Shown: piece by piece, positions 36,734-45,087 of the stretch
Position numbering within the stretch: the first letter of the stretch is position 1
Layout of the letters: each line of letters starts with the position of its first letter
Source of the DNA: JAKACA01 sp049510975
GTDB taxonomy: Bacteria; Actinomycetota; Acidimicrobiia; Acidimicrobiales; Bog-793
Reading direction: 5' to 3'
Assembly: GCA_049510975.1 (NCBI GenBank)
Contig: JBEKYM010000008.1
Coordinates: 1-64,000, forward strand
Length of the DNA: 64,000 nucleotides
Made by a program: the position numbers and the translations under genes
The notes under the pieces: generated by a model
The model's database searches: none
The model's input: the letters and a program-made list of their open reading frames with translations, nothing else
Told to the model about the DNA's origin: nothing

Positions 36734-37156
36734 ATGCGTATTCCACGTTGGGCGAGCGTGGCGGCGATTGCCGTTGCGGCAACAGCACTCTCGGCGGGGG
36801 CCGGCTTCGGCGTCGCCTCGGCGTCGACGCGACCCGCCGCCAAGCCGATCGCTCGCACGGTCAGCGCGGGGGTGTCCGCTTCGCCGAGGACGACGAAAGC
36901 AGCCTGGCAGGGCGACGTCGCCTATACGGTGCCGACCGGGACGACCGACTTGTTCTATCACTACGCCTGCCCGGCCAAGCAGATCGCCCTCAGCGGGAGC
37001 TTCCACAACGCAAGCGGCAGCTCAGGGGCAACGCTCTCGGGGTCGTTCCCGAGAACCGACATCACGCCGTTGTACAGCCAGTGGGGCTGGGTCTTCCTCT
37101 GGCCGGGCGGCTCGCCGGCGGGCTACTCGATCACGTTCGACGTCTACTGCAAGTAG
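36734..37156 (+). CDS. Small secreted protein, Sec signal peptide
   Basis: 140 residues; family not recognised. A Sec signal peptide with cleavage after VASASA (near residue 31) is followed by a mature domain of about 105 residues. Two cysteines (YACPAKQ and the penultimate VYCK) could form a disulfide. Aromatic and Gly/Ser-rich strands (LSGSFHNASGSSGATLSGSFP) suggest a small beta protein. GAAAGGA lies before the ATG. It has its own strong terminator and is divergent from the SARP regulator. Confidence 0.75.
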   Translation: MRIPRWASVAAIAVAATALSAGAGFGVASASTRPAAKPIARTVSAGVSASPRTTKAAWQGDVAYTVPTGTTDLFYHYACPAKQIALSGSFHNASGSSGATLSGSFPRTDITPLYSQWGWVFLWPGGSPAGYSITFDVYCK

Positions 37157-37190
37157 GTCCGAATCTGGCCGGGGCGCACCCGACCGTCTT

Positions 37191-37223
37191 CGAGGGGCCC
37201 GCCGGTCGCCGGCGGGCCCCTCG
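37191..37223 (+). terminator. Strong perfect hairpin terminator
   Basis: CGAGGGGCCCGCCGG (37191-37205) and its exact reverse complement (37209-37223) form a 15-bp stem with a 3-base TCG loop, 34 bases after the secreted-protein stop codon. No T-run follows, as is common for actinobacterial hairpin terminators. Confidence 0.75.
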
Positions 37224-37317
37224 TCGCGGAACGCCGCCGTGCGCTCAGGCGCCGGCGATCGACAAGCCCCGGCCGCCTCTCGAGGGTGAAGGGACACCCG
37301 GGCACACGAGCGAGCGG

Positions 37318-37323
37318 TAACCT
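37318..37323 (+). promoter_or_regulatory. Leaderless-type -10 box (TAACCT) for the SdpI-like gene
   Basis: TAACCT, seven bases, then the GTG at 37331, with no Shine-Dalgarno between. Confidence 0.55.
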
Positions 37324-37330
37324 CGGCGAA

Positions 37331-37672
37331 GTGCCAAAAGCGATCCGATCCGGCCTCGGTGGCGTGATCGTGTTGGTGCTTGGGCGCTTGTCGGCGGCCG
37401 GCACGCTCCCGCGTAACCCGCTTGCCGGCATTCGCATCCCGTCGACCTTGCGCAGCGACGAAGCCTGGAAGGCTGGGCACCGGGCGGCGGCGTCGGCCTT
37501 GACCGCAGCAGGCGTCGGGCCGGTCGTGGCAGCGGCCGCCGTCGCTGCACGGCGTCCTTCGCCCGACGCGGAGAAGCTCCTCCTCCGTGCTGGCAGTGTG
37601 TGGCTCGTGTGCTGGCTCGGAGTGGCAACGTGGCAGGCGAGCCGGGCGGCACGGGCGACGAACGCCGCCTGA
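37331..37672 (+). CDS. SdpI-like family membrane protein
   Basis: 113 residues. The sequence IRSGLGGVIVLVLGRLSAAGTLPRNPLAGIRIPSTLRSDEAWKAGHRAA is the signature half of SdpI/YhfL-like proteins: one helix, then GIR...TLRSDEAW...AH. A second helix (LTAAGVGPVVAAAAVAA) and a third (SVWLVCWLGVATWQAS) follow. Bacillus SdpI confers immunity to the SdpC toxin, but most homologues are uncharacterised. The GTG at 37331 is chosen from the leaderless box; a longer ATG frame from 37286 would read through it. Confidence 0.82.
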   Translation: MPKAIRSGLGGVIVLVLGRLSAAGTLPRNPLAGIRIPSTLRSDEAWKAGHRAAASALTAAGVGPVVAAAAVAARRPSPDAEKLLLRAGSVWLVCWLGVATWQASRAARATNAA

Positions 37673-37728
37673 ATCCGAGCCGGCCCGTCTGAACCGGCGG
37701 GCCGAGGGCTTCTCAACGGTCCGTCACC

Positions 37729-37734
37729 TAGCTT
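37729..37734 (+). promoter_or_regulatory. Leaderless-type -10 box (TAGCTT) for the polytopic membrane protein
   Basis: TAGCTT, seven bases, then the GTG at 37742. This favours 37742 over the GTG at 37736, which is only one base from the box. Confidence 0.5.
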
Positions 37735-37741
37735 TGTGCCG

Positions 37742-39412
37742 GTGGCAGGCGAGCAGCGATCCGTAGCGCCGGTCGCCGGCACGGTCCGGGTTGCGCTCCG
37801 CATCGTGGCGCACCTCGTCGCCGAAGTGCCGGTGCTCGTCGTCGCACTCCTGCAGATCGCCCACGGATGGCTGCCGACGAGCGACGACGCCGTCATCGCC
37901 TGGCGGAGCTTCGAAGTCTTCTCGCGACAGATCCCCCTCGACGGCCAGTTCACCCAGGTGACCGCCACCGGCGGCCCGACCGCCTTCGACCTCGGCCCGA
38001 TGCAGTACTTCCTGCTCGCCATCCCCGACCGCATCGATCCGGTGCACGGTGTCTTGTGGGGTGCGGCCGTCGTCATCGTCGCCCTCCTCGCCATCGCCGT
38101 GGAAGCCGCCTGGTCCGCCGGCGGCCCGCTGGCCGGAGGGCTCGTCGGCCTCGCCGGCGCCCTGCTCACCGAGTCTCTCTTCGAGTCGACCGTCAATCTC
38201 GCTTGGAACCCGTCGATCGGGGTCTACGCCTTCCTCGCCACCCTCGTCCTCGGCCTCGCCGTCGCACGCGGCCGCTTGCGTTGGCTGCCGGTAGCTGTCG
38301 CCACCGCCAGCCTTGCCACCCAGTGCCATCTCTCGCTCGCCGTCCCGAGTGCTGCGGCGCTCGCCATCGGTGTGTTGATCGGGTTCGTTGGACGCCCGCA
38401 GCACTGGAAGCTGCCGCTGGCCTCGGCCCTCGTCGTCGGAGTCCTCTGCTGGCTGGCGCCGCTCGTCCAGCAAGTCACCGGCCACCCTGGCAACTGGACC
38501 GTGGTGGCGGACAGCCTCTCCCGACATGGTCGATCGGTTGGCTTCGGGGACGGATTGCGCGGCATCGCCAGTGTGACGACGTTCCCGCCGGCCTGGTGGG
38601 TGCATGTGCCTGCCGTGAACACCGTGGCGCGCTTCCACCAGTTCAACTCGACCCTCTATCGCCAGTCGCCGGTGTCTGGAGCCGCCGCCCTCGTGCTCTG
38701 CGGAGTCATCGCCGGTGTCGCCGGGGTCCGCCGGCACCGCGGCCTCATGATCCTTGCAGCCATGGCTGGCTTGACCGGGCTGGCGGCGGCCTGGACCCTT
38801 GGTGCGGTTCCGGAGTCGCAGTCGCTCTACCGCTACTACTACCTCTATTTCGTCCTGTGGCCGACTGGCATGGCCATGATGGCCGCCTACGGCTGGGCTG
38901 TGGCCGCTGTCGCCGCCGCCGGGTGGCGGGCGAGGCGCCCTCACGCCAAGCCCGAGGGTCGCCGCCAGGTCTTGACGGCGACGGTGGGCGCCGCCGCCGC
39001 CGGCGCCCTGCTCCTTGCGGCCGCCGGCACAGGGCTGGCTCTCCTCGATGTTCCCCTCGCCTCCAGCCCGTTGTTCCTGCAGGGTTGGGTACCGGTGCAC
39101 ATCGTGGGCGCCGCACTCCCGCAGGCGATGAACGTTCTTGACGCCCACGATCCTCGCGGCGGAAGCGAACGGCCCTTCACCGTCGTGACGGGCGTGGATC
39201 TCGGGTTGCAAACCGGCATCGAGGACGCACTTGCTTACCTCCTCACCGTCCACGGCTACAGCGCTCGGGTGACCGGTGCCGCCGAGCTGCCCCTCGGCAG
39301 CCACCTGCAGGCAAAGCCGGGAGAGCCGCAACTCCTGGTGAGCCAACGCCTTTCCGGCAGGAGAATTGTCACGGTCGTGACATGGGTTCCCGGCTCCGGC
39401 GCGGCTGGCTGA
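37742..39412 (+). CDS. Polytopic membrane protein, possible GT-C-type glycosyltransferase
   Basis: 556 residues with about ten hydrophobic helices. After the first helix comes the loop WLPTSDDAVIAWRSFEVFSRQIPLDGQFTQ; an acidic pair in this first external loop is the catalytic hallmark of GT-C enzymes that use polyprenyl-phosphate sugars. The last helix (GAAAAGALLLAAAGTGLALLDV) is followed by a soluble C-terminal domain of about 120 residues. There is no other sequence proof of glycosyl transfer, so this is suggestive only. No sugar-processing genes are adjacent. Confidence 0.7.
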   Translation: MAGEQRSVAPVAGTVRVALRIVAHLVAEVPVLVVALLQIAHGWLPTSDDAVIAWRSFEVFSRQIPLDGQFTQVTATGGPTAFDLGPMQYFLLAIPDRIDPVHGVLWGAAVVIVALLAIAVEAAWSAGGPLAGGLVGLAGALLTESLFESTVNLAWNPSIGVYAFLATLVLGLAVARGRLRWLPVAVATASLATQCHLSLAVPSAAALAIGVLIGFVGRPQHWKLPLASALVVGVLCWLAPLVQQVTGHPGNWTVVADSLSRHGRSVGFGDGLRGIASVTTFPPAWWVHVPAVNTVARFHQFNSTLYRQSPVSGAAALVLCGVIAGVAGVRRHRGLMILAAMAGLTGLAAAWTLGAVPESQSLYRYYYLYFVLWPTGMAMMAAYGWAVAAVAAAGWRARRPHAKPEGRRQVLTATVGAAAAGALLLAAAGTGLALLDVPLASSPLFLQGWVPVHIVGAALPQAMNVLDAHDPRGGSERPFTVVTGVDLGLQTGIEDALAYLLTVHGYSARVTGAAELPLGSHLQAKPGEPQLLVSQRLSGRRIVTVVTWVPGSGAAG

Positions 39413-39435
39413 GCCGGCGTCGCTCACGCGCCGGC
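39413..39435 (+). terminator. Hairpin directly after the polytopic membrane protein gene
   Basis: GCCGGCG and CGCCGGC form a 7-bp GC stem around a 9-base loop, beginning at the first base after the stop codon. No T-run. Confidence 0.45.
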
Positions 39436-39508
39436 GCGGGCCTGGGCGCCAGCTGCAAGGCTGGCGGAGATCAGCACAACGGCGCGACCGTCGACCGAGG
39501 AGGTGGGT

Positions 39509-39943
39509 GTGCTCCGCTTCGAGAGTGGTGAGGGCTTGCGCCGTGAAGCGCGCGGGAGCGAGATGTGGTTCAAGGCGACGGCCTCGGACACCGGCGGCCG
39601 GTTCTCGTTGATGGAGCGGACGTTGCCGGCCGGCGGGCGGATGCCTCCCGCTCACCGCCACGCCGGGAACGAGGAGGGGTACTTCGTGCTCGAGGGAGCC
39701 GTGGAGTTCCGCGTCGGCGACGACGTCGTCGAGGGCCGCCAAGGGACCTTCGTCCTCGTGCCGGCGGGCGAGGCGCACACCTTCGGGAACACGAGCAACG
39801 ACCCGGCCCGTGTCCTCGTCCTGCACGCCCCGGCGCTCGACGGTTACTTCGGCGACTTGGAGGAGCTCTGGTCGTCGCCCGAGCCACCCGAGCACGAGAC
39901 AGAGCTCGCCCTCATGCGCCGGCACGGCATGGAGCCCGCCTGA
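39509..39943 (+). CDS. Cupin-domain protein
   Basis: 144 residues, single cupin barrel. The metal-binding motif 1 is AHRHAGNEEGYFVLEGAVEF (His, His, Glu) and motif 2 has GEAHTFGN. These suggest a metal-dependent small-molecule enzyme or sensor; the substrate is unknown. GAGGAGG at 39496-39502 sits 6 bases before the GTG at 39509, so I prefer it to the GTG at 39503 that lies inside the Shine-Dalgarno. It is convergent with the SDR gene, with 20 bp between. Confidence 0.85.
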   Translation: MLRFESGEGLRREARGSEMWFKATASDTGGRFSLMERTLPAGGRMPPAHRHAGNEEGYFVLEGAVEFRVGDDVVEGRQGTFVLVPAGEAHTFGNTSNDPARVLVLHAPALDGYFGDLEELWSSPEPPEHETELALMRRHGMEPA

Positions 39944-39963
39944 GGCGGAGTCGTCGCGGTGAC

Positions 39964-40770
39964 TCAGGTGCCGGCGCCGGCCTCGACGCCGAACTCGCGC
40001 AGCAGCTCTTGGGAATAGGTAATGCGTCCCGTCAACTCGCTCGGGGGACGTGAGCAGAGCAACAACGCCGCTTCTGCCATGACGCCGACCGGCTCATGGC
40101 GCTCCTTCGGCACGAGTTTGTCGAGCTCGTGATGCTGCACGCCCGGAGTGACGACGAGACCGGAAGGCGACAGTGCGTTGACGGCGATCCCGTCGTCGTA
40201 CAACTCCGCCGCGAGCCCCGTCGAGAAACGCTCCAGGGCCGCTTTGCACATCCCATAGACGGTCCCGCCGCCGGAGCGGAAAGGCGGTCCTTGCGGGTGG
40301 ATGGCGGCAGGCGACGAGATGTTCAGGATCCAGCCCGATCCAGCCGAGCGCATCGCCGGGATCACGAGTTGGGCGAGCTGAAAGGGTGCCAGCACCTGAA
40401 CGTCGAACATGAGCTGCCACCGGCGCAGGTCGAAGTCGGCGACCGGCGCGAAGTAGGTGATGGCAGCGTTGTTGACAAGGATGTCGAGAGGTCCGAGCTG
40501 CTCGCTCACGGTCGCAACGACACGCTCGCGATCTTCCGCCCGGCTCAGATCCGCTGGTACGGCGACGGCGGTGCCGCCCGCGTCGCTGATGGACCGCAGC
40601 GTGCTGGCGATGCTCCCTGCAAAGCGGTGATCGCCTTCCTCCATCGTCCTAGCCGTGATGCCCACTGCGGCACCCTCTCGGGCGAGGCGGCGGGCGATGG
40701 CCTCGCCGATGCCCCTGCTGGCGCCCGTCACGAGGGCCACGCGGCCCGAGAGTCGTTCATTCGATGACAT
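39964..40770 (-). CDS. Short-chain dehydrogenase/reductase
   Basis: NAD(P)-dependent oxidoreductase of 268 residues. The nucleotide loop TGASRGIG is at 15-22, NNAA at 100-103, catalytic serine in ISSP near 152, and YGMCK with Y172 and K176. The Ser-Tyr spacing of about 20 is longer than the usual 13, because of an inserted HPQGPPFRSGGG segment. CGGAG is upstream of the ATG at 40770. A longer frame extends leftward into the MDMPI gene and is not real. The substrate is unknown. Confidence 0.9.
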   Translation of the reverse strand: MSSNERLSGRVALVTGASRGIGEAIARRLAREGAAVGITARTMEEGDHRFAGSIASTLRSISDAGGTAVAVPADLSRAEDRERVVATVSEQLGPLDILVNNAAITYFAPVADFDLRRWQLMFDVQVLAPFQLAQLVIPAMRSAGSGWILNISSPAAIHPQGPPFRSGGGTVYGMCKAALERFSTGLAAELYDDGIAVNALSPSGLVVTPGVQHHELDKLVPKERHEPVGVMAEAALLLCSRPPSELTGRITYSQELLREFGVEAGAGT

Positions 40771-40816
40771 GTCGGTCACTCCGTTCCCGCTCTGTCGAGT
40801 TGTCTGGCGCACTCGG

Positions 40817-41515
40817 CTATTCGACGAGCGGGCTGTCGCGCAACTCGAGCGGCGAGTTGTCGAACATCGCAAGGTAGGGAACGGGGTCACCCGTCCACGG
40901 CAAGGCGAGGAACTGCTCGGTCGAGCGTCGGCCGCCGAAACTGCGCAGCAGTTCGAACCTCGACGCCTCGACCCGCACCGACGGCGCGCCCTCGCCGGCA
41001 ACCGCAGTCCACTCGGGCGAGACGAGGGCCAGGGTGGCAAGGCCGTTGGAGCGCACGAAGGAGTCGAGGGCACTCTCCAAGAAACCCAGGCCGACGCCGA
41101 CACACTCCGCATCCCGTCCCCCCGGCCGCCCGAGGGCGCCGCGGATGTCCTGCTCGTGCAAGGTGGCGTCGAAGACGAACTGTGAAGCTTCCGGGCGAGG
41201 AAAGGCCGGGGCCAGCGACTGCACGACGGGGCCGACTTCTCCCCATCGCTGCAGGAGCCGAGCGAGCCCGAGGTTCGAGAACCGCGCCACCTGGTCGTCT
41301 GCCCAGGCGGTCGTCCCGACGCCCTCGAGGTTGCCGTCGACGATGTCGATGCAGGCTCCCGTCAGGTGAGCGACCGTGTCGGTCACCGACCACGCCGGGC
41401 ACCCCGGGACCGTCGTGGCGGCGCCGCTGGCGTCGTCGAGGTCGGCGAGCAGTTGGGTGAGCCGGTCCCGTACCTCGCCGTAGGCCTCGAGGGCAACCGT
41501 CTGGTCGACCAGCAT
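40817..41515 (-). CDS. Maleylpyruvate isomerase-family mycothiol-dependent protein
   Basis: 232 residues with the MDMPI N-terminal DinB-like helical bundle. VPGCPAWSVTDTVAHLTGACIDI carries the metal-binding histidine, and FVFDATLHEQDIRGALG supplies the later H/E/D ligands. A small C-terminal domain follows. The family includes mycothiol-dependent maleylpyruvate isomerase and many uncharacterised thiol-transfer proteins. Its presence implies mycothiol and hence an actinobacterial host. The start is supported by TAGGGT six bases upstream. The SDR gene follows after 46 bp on the same strand. Confidence 0.88.
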   Translation of the reverse strand: MLVDQTVALEAYGEVRDRLTQLLADLDDASGAATTVPGCPAWSVTDTVAHLTGACIDIVDGNLEGVGTTAWADDQVARFSNLGLARLLQRWGEVGPVVQSLAPAFPRPEASQFVFDATLHEQDIRGALGRPGGRDAECVGVGLGFLESALDSFVRSNGLATLALVSPEWTAVAGEGAPSVRVEASRFELLRSFGGRRSTEQFLALPWTGDPVPYLAMFDNSPLELRDSPLVE

Positions 41516-41521
41516 CAGCCG

Positions 41522-41527
41522 ACCCTA
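41522..41527 (-). promoter_or_regulatory. Leaderless-type -10 box (TAGGGT) for the MDMPI gene
   Basis: TAGGGT on the minus strand, six bases, then the ATG at 41515. Confidence 0.6.
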
Positions 41528-41602
41528 CATCGGCCTCGGCGAGGCCGACACGGATTGTGGCCGCGCCGGAAATGCCTTAGGAAGGCGCCGTAGCGCCGCA
41601 AC

Positions 41603-41608
41603 TAGGCT
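41603..41608 (+). promoter_or_regulatory. Leaderless-type -10 box (TAGGCT) for the DMFase-like gene
   Basis: TAGGCT, six bases, then the ATG at 41615. It is divergent from the TAGGGT box of the MDMPI gene 75 bp away. Confidence 0.6.
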
Positions 41609-41614
41609 CAGCCG

Positions 41615-43102
41615 ATGACGACGCTCACAGAACCCTGGCTCTACGCATGGCCGCAGTCGGTCGTGGCGGGACAGACGGTCGCCCTGCGCGCCGCCGGGCC
41701 GACGGCGGAGGCTCGCTTCGCCATCCATCGCGTCGGGCTCCACCGGGAGCTCGTCTGGTCTGGCGACATCACCGTCGAGCCGCACGACTTGCCGGACAAC
41801 GCCGCCTCCCACGGATGCCCGTGGCCGGACAGCGCCACGGTCGAGGTGGAGCCGTCGTGGCGGAGCGGTTACTACGAGGTCAGTCTCGCCACGAAGGCGG
41901 GCTTTGCGCGGGAGGCGGTGGCGTACTTCGTCGTTCGAGCGGCGGAGCCGGACATCACCCGACCGCTGCTCGTGCTCACGACGAACACCTGGAATGCCTA
42001 CAACGACTTCGGCGGCCGCAACCTGTACTCACGGGGGACGCGCGTCTCGTTCGCGAGGCCGCTCGCCCCCGGGTACCTGCGCAAGCCCGACGGTCCCGGA
42101 AGCCGGGTGGCCGTCGTCGAGGCTCCCGACTTCGGGATGCGGGCGTATCGGACCTACTTGCGGGACCACCAGTTCTCTCGGTGGGCCGGCTCGGCCGGGT
42201 GGCCGAATGCCGAGCTGCCGTTCGTTCGATGGGCCGAGCAGGCCGGTTACGAGCTCGATTACGCCGTCAACGCCGATCTCGAGCTCGTGCCCGGTCTGCT
42301 CGACGGGCGCCGGCTCTACCTGTCGGTCGGCCACGACGAGTACTGGAGCTGGGAGATGCGTGACGCCGTCGAGTCGTTCGTGCGCGGCGGCGGCAACGCC
42401 GTCTTCCTGTCGGGCAACACGAGCTTCTGGCAGGTCCGCCTCGAGGACGGCGGAGCCACCATGATCGGCTTCAAGGACCAGTTCAAGAAGGACCCGGTCT
42501 ACGAGTCCGACCGCCAGCACCTCTTGACTTCGATGTGGTCCGATCACCTCGTCGAGCGGCCTGAGAACGAGATGACCGGAGTGTCGTTCTCCCGCGGCGG
42601 ATATCACCGGATCGGCAAGGCAGTTGCCGTTGGCGCCGGCGGCTACACCGTCTATCGGCCCGAGCACTGGGTGTTCGAAGGAACCGATTGCATGTACGGA
42701 GACGTGATCGGGGCCGGTGCGGTCACCGTCGGCTACGAATGCGACGGGTGCGAGTTCATGATGCGCGACGGACTGCCGTACCCGACCGGGAGCGACGGCA
42801 CTCCGGCCGACTTCGAGATCTTGGGTCTCGTCCCCGCCCGGCTGTTCGGTCGCGACAACGACCCGTCAGGGGTTCCCGAGGGCGCCCGCTCGGAGTGCGA
42901 GTTCATCGCCTGGCGCGTGCTCGGGCGCGAGGAGCCGGAGGATGTCGCCCGTTTCGAGCACGGGCATGCGGTCATGGGCGTCCATCGGCCCGGTGGCACC
43001 GTGTTCACGGCGGGCACGACCGAGTGGGCATGGGGCCTCGCGAACCACGACGCCACCATCGAGCGCATCACGCGTAACCTCCTTGACCGCCTGGCAGTCT
43101 GA
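41615..43102 (+). CDS. N,N-dimethylformamidase beta-subunit-like protein
   Basis: 495 residues related to the large subunit of N,N-dimethylformamidase. An N-terminal beta-sandwich (about 1-110, ending SGYYEVSLATKAG) is followed by the DMFase core. Conserved segments are TNTWNAYNDFGGRNLYS, the helix and strand around LYLSVGHDEYWSWEMRDAVESF, GNAVFLSGNTSFWQVR, and the end GTTEWAWGL. DMFase uses a mononuclear iron site and needs a small alpha subunit that I do not see here. True activity on formamides is therefore uncertain. Confidence 0.85.
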   Translation: MTTLTEPWLYAWPQSVVAGQTVALRAAGPTAEARFAIHRVGLHRELVWSGDITVEPHDLPDNAASHGCPWPDSATVEVEPSWRSGYYEVSLATKAGFAREAVAYFVVRAAEPDITRPLLVLTTNTWNAYNDFGGRNLYSRGTRVSFARPLAPGYLRKPDGPGSRVAVVEAPDFGMRAYRTYLRDHQFSRWAGSAGWPNAELPFVRWAEQAGYELDYAVNADLELVPGLLDGRRLYLSVGHDEYWSWEMRDAVESFVRGGGNAVFLSGNTSFWQVRLEDGGATMIGFKDQFKKDPVYESDRQHLLTSMWSDHLVERPENEMTGVSFSRGGYHRIGKAVAVGAGGYTVYRPEHWVFEGTDCMYGDVIGAGAVTVGYECDGCEFMMRDGLPYPTGSDGTPADFEILGLVPARLFGRDNDPSGVPEGARSECEFIAWRVLGREEPEDVARFEHGHAVMGVHRPGGTVFTAGTTEWAWGLANHDATIERITRNLLDRLAV

Positions 43103-43180
43103 GCCGCTCCGAGCGACCGCCATCGGCCGCCTCGATCGTCGGCTCAACCCTGCGGAACCGAGTCGAGTGGGGTCAGCGGT

Positions 43181-43654
43181 TCAGCGGCCCGTCTGGCCGT
43201 CAACGAGCTCGCGGAGGATGTCGGCGTGTCCGGCGTGGCGGGCGGTCTCCTCGAGCAGGTGTGCGAGCACCCATCGCAGGTTGACCGGTGACCCCTCAGG
43301 CCGGCGGCACATGTCGTCAAGGCTGTGAGCTGCCGTCACGATGCGGTCGGCTTCTCGCCATGCCGCTTGGTAGGCGGTGACCGCCTCCGCCAAGGTGCCG
43401 GCTGGCTGTGTGGCGTCGTCCGACAGCTCCACGTCCTCGCCGCCGAAGCGGTAGACGATCCAGGTGAGCTCCGCGTGCGCCATGTGCCGGACCAGCCACA
43501 GCAGCGTGGTCCCGGAACCGACGAACGTCGCCCGGGCGGCCGCCTCGCTGATGCCGTCGACCTTGCGGACGAGTGACTCGCGCTGATACTGGAGCAGCGC
43601 TCGCAGCGTGTCGCCTTCAGCGGCCTCGAGCCGAGGGGGTCGTTGGTCAGGCAC
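43181..43654 (-). CDS. DinB-family (DUF664) protein
   Basis: 157 residues forming a four-helix bundle typical of DinB/YfiT proteins. LWLVRHMAHAELTWI supplies one metal-site histidine and LRWVLAHLLEETARHAGHADILRE the others, giving the family's three-histidine site. Such proteins are putative metal-dependent hydrolases or thiol transferases (bacillithiol/mycothiol). The GTG start is 9 bp after the stop of the lipase gene on the same strand, so they are likely cotranscribed. Confidence 0.88.
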   Translation of the reverse strand: MPDQRPPRLEAAEGDTLRALLQYQRESLVRKVDGISEAAARATFVGSGTTLLWLVRHMAHAELTWIVYRFGGEDVELSDDATQPAGTLAEAVTAYQAAWREADRIVTAAHSLDDMCRRPEGSPVNLRWVLAHLLEETARHAGHADILRELVDGQTGR

Positions 43655-43663
43655 CGCAACGCG

Positions 43664-44959
43664 TCAACACGGATTCGAGTCGTCCGCCCGGACGTGCTCG
43701 TTCCCGTCGCTGAGCGCAACCCCGGCGGGGGACGATGCCAGCCAATCGTGCAGCTGCTCGTACACCGCCGGGTGATTGAGGAGGTCGAGGTGGTGGAGAC
43801 CCCCGATGTGCCGGCCATGGCCGACCTCGAAGGGGATCGTCCTCCGCCGGCCTCGACCCGATGCGCTCGGGAAGCGGACGAGCAAGTCGCCGACGAGGGC
43901 GCCGAGTGGGTGTGTGCTGTCGTTCGTGACCGACACGCCGACGAAGTAGTAGGCGGCGCCGGCAAGAAACGGCACGTCGGTGCACGGGTCGTCCCACAAC
44001 CCCGCCGCCTCTTCACCAAGCCAGTCGTCCTCGACACAGGCGCCGAAACGCAGGTCCTTCACGCCGTCGCTGCGCGCCTTCAGGACCTTGGCGATCGGGC
44101 GCGTCTCGGGAAGGCGTCCCGCCAGCCGCGACGCCGCGTGCACGCCCTTCTCGAGCGGAGCGCCGAGGTGAGGGGTGCCCAGGCAGAACACGTGGGTGAC
44201 CAGTCGCGTCCAGGGCCTGCCGTCGCGCTCCGCGTAGTGGCAGGCGCTGCGGGCCACGAGGCCCCCCATCGAGTGCCCGACGAGCACGATCTCGCCGACC
44301 GGCACCGGCCAGGCGGCGGCGAGAGCGTCGAGGAGGGCGGCGAGTTGGCGGCCGTTGTCGGAGACATGCAGCCCGGTGTTGTAACGGAGGAAGACCGGCG
44401 TGTAGCCGAGATCTCGTTGCAACATCGAACCGTAGGTGGCGGAGGTGTCGCCGTAGTGATCCGCTGCGTTCCGCCGCCATGACTCGTCGGTCTCGCAAAG
44501 CCCGTGCACGAAGACAGCCATCCGGCCCGACGCCCGGGGAAACGCCTCCTCCAGCGTCTCGGGCGTCATCGCTACCTCGCTCCCGTCCGTGACGACCGCC
44601 ATGTTGACGGACAGCTCCGGGTAGCTGCGGGCCATCGTGTCGCCCCAGAGGCCGTTGAGGGCCGCCACGATCTGCCGGCCGGCGGACGCCTCCGCCCACC
44701 CGGCGGTGTCGGTGCCAGTGCGGAGGGCGGTCAAGCCGGCGCCGACGCGCGGGATGAGCGCATGGGCGCCTTTGATGGCGCCGTAGGTCGCGCTCGACAC
44801 GGTGTCGTGCAGCAGCCGGACCGGATGGGCGGCGGTCCCCGTGACGGCGAAGGCGCGCCGGGCGATCGCTCGATGGACGTCCTCGACGAGGCCGACACCG
44901 CCGGCGAGGACGTCGCCGGTGAGTCGGCCGGCAGCTCGTATCTCGTCACCTCGGCCCAT
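43664..44959 (-). CDS. Alpha/beta-hydrolase (lipase/PGAP1-like esterase)
   Basis: 431 residues from the ATG at 44959, which has a strong AGGAGGA six bases upstream; a further ATG 13 codons earlier is less likely. An N-terminal helical region of about 145 residues precedes the hydrolase fold. The oxyanion HG is at 152-153, nucleophile S230 lies in GHSMGG (228-233), and the catalytic histidine is probably in HIGGLHHLDLLNHP near 400. The helix-rich N-terminus suggests membrane or lipid association, and no signal peptide is visible. Substrate unknown. Confidence 0.88.
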   Translation of the reverse strand: MGRGDEIRAAGRLTGDVLAGGVGLVEDVHRAIARRAFAVTGTAAHPVRLLHDTVSSATYGAIKGAHALIPRVGAGLTALRTGTDTAGWAEASAGRQIVAALNGLWGDTMARSYPELSVNMAVVTDGSEVAMTPETLEEAFPRASGRMAVFVHGLCETDESWRRNAADHYGDTSATYGSMLQRDLGYTPVFLRYNTGLHVSDNGRQLAALLDALAAAWPVPVGEIVLVGHSMGGLVARSACHYAERDGRPWTRLVTHVFCLGTPHLGAPLEKGVHAASRLAGRLPETRPIAKVLKARSDGVKDLRFGACVEDDWLGEEAAGLWDDPCTDVPFLAGAAYYFVGVSVTNDSTHPLGALVGDLLVRFPSASGRGRRRTIPFEVGHGRHIGGLHHLDLLNHPAVYEQLHDWLASSPAGVALSDGNEHVRADDSNPC

Positions 44960-45087
44960 GTGCGGGTCCTCCTGACCGACGACCGACTGAGAAGCCATGA
45001 GCGGGCCGACTCTCACTTCAGCCCGCCGACGGCGTCTCTGGACCCTATCGCTCCGGGCTCTTCCGAGCCTGACTGCTGCGATTCCCG

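Noticed and set aside
37724..39925. A minus-strand frame of about 730 codons over the polytopic membrane protein
   Set aside because: Charged, low-complexity complement of hydrophobic codons; the sense frame has a leaderless promoter and helices.
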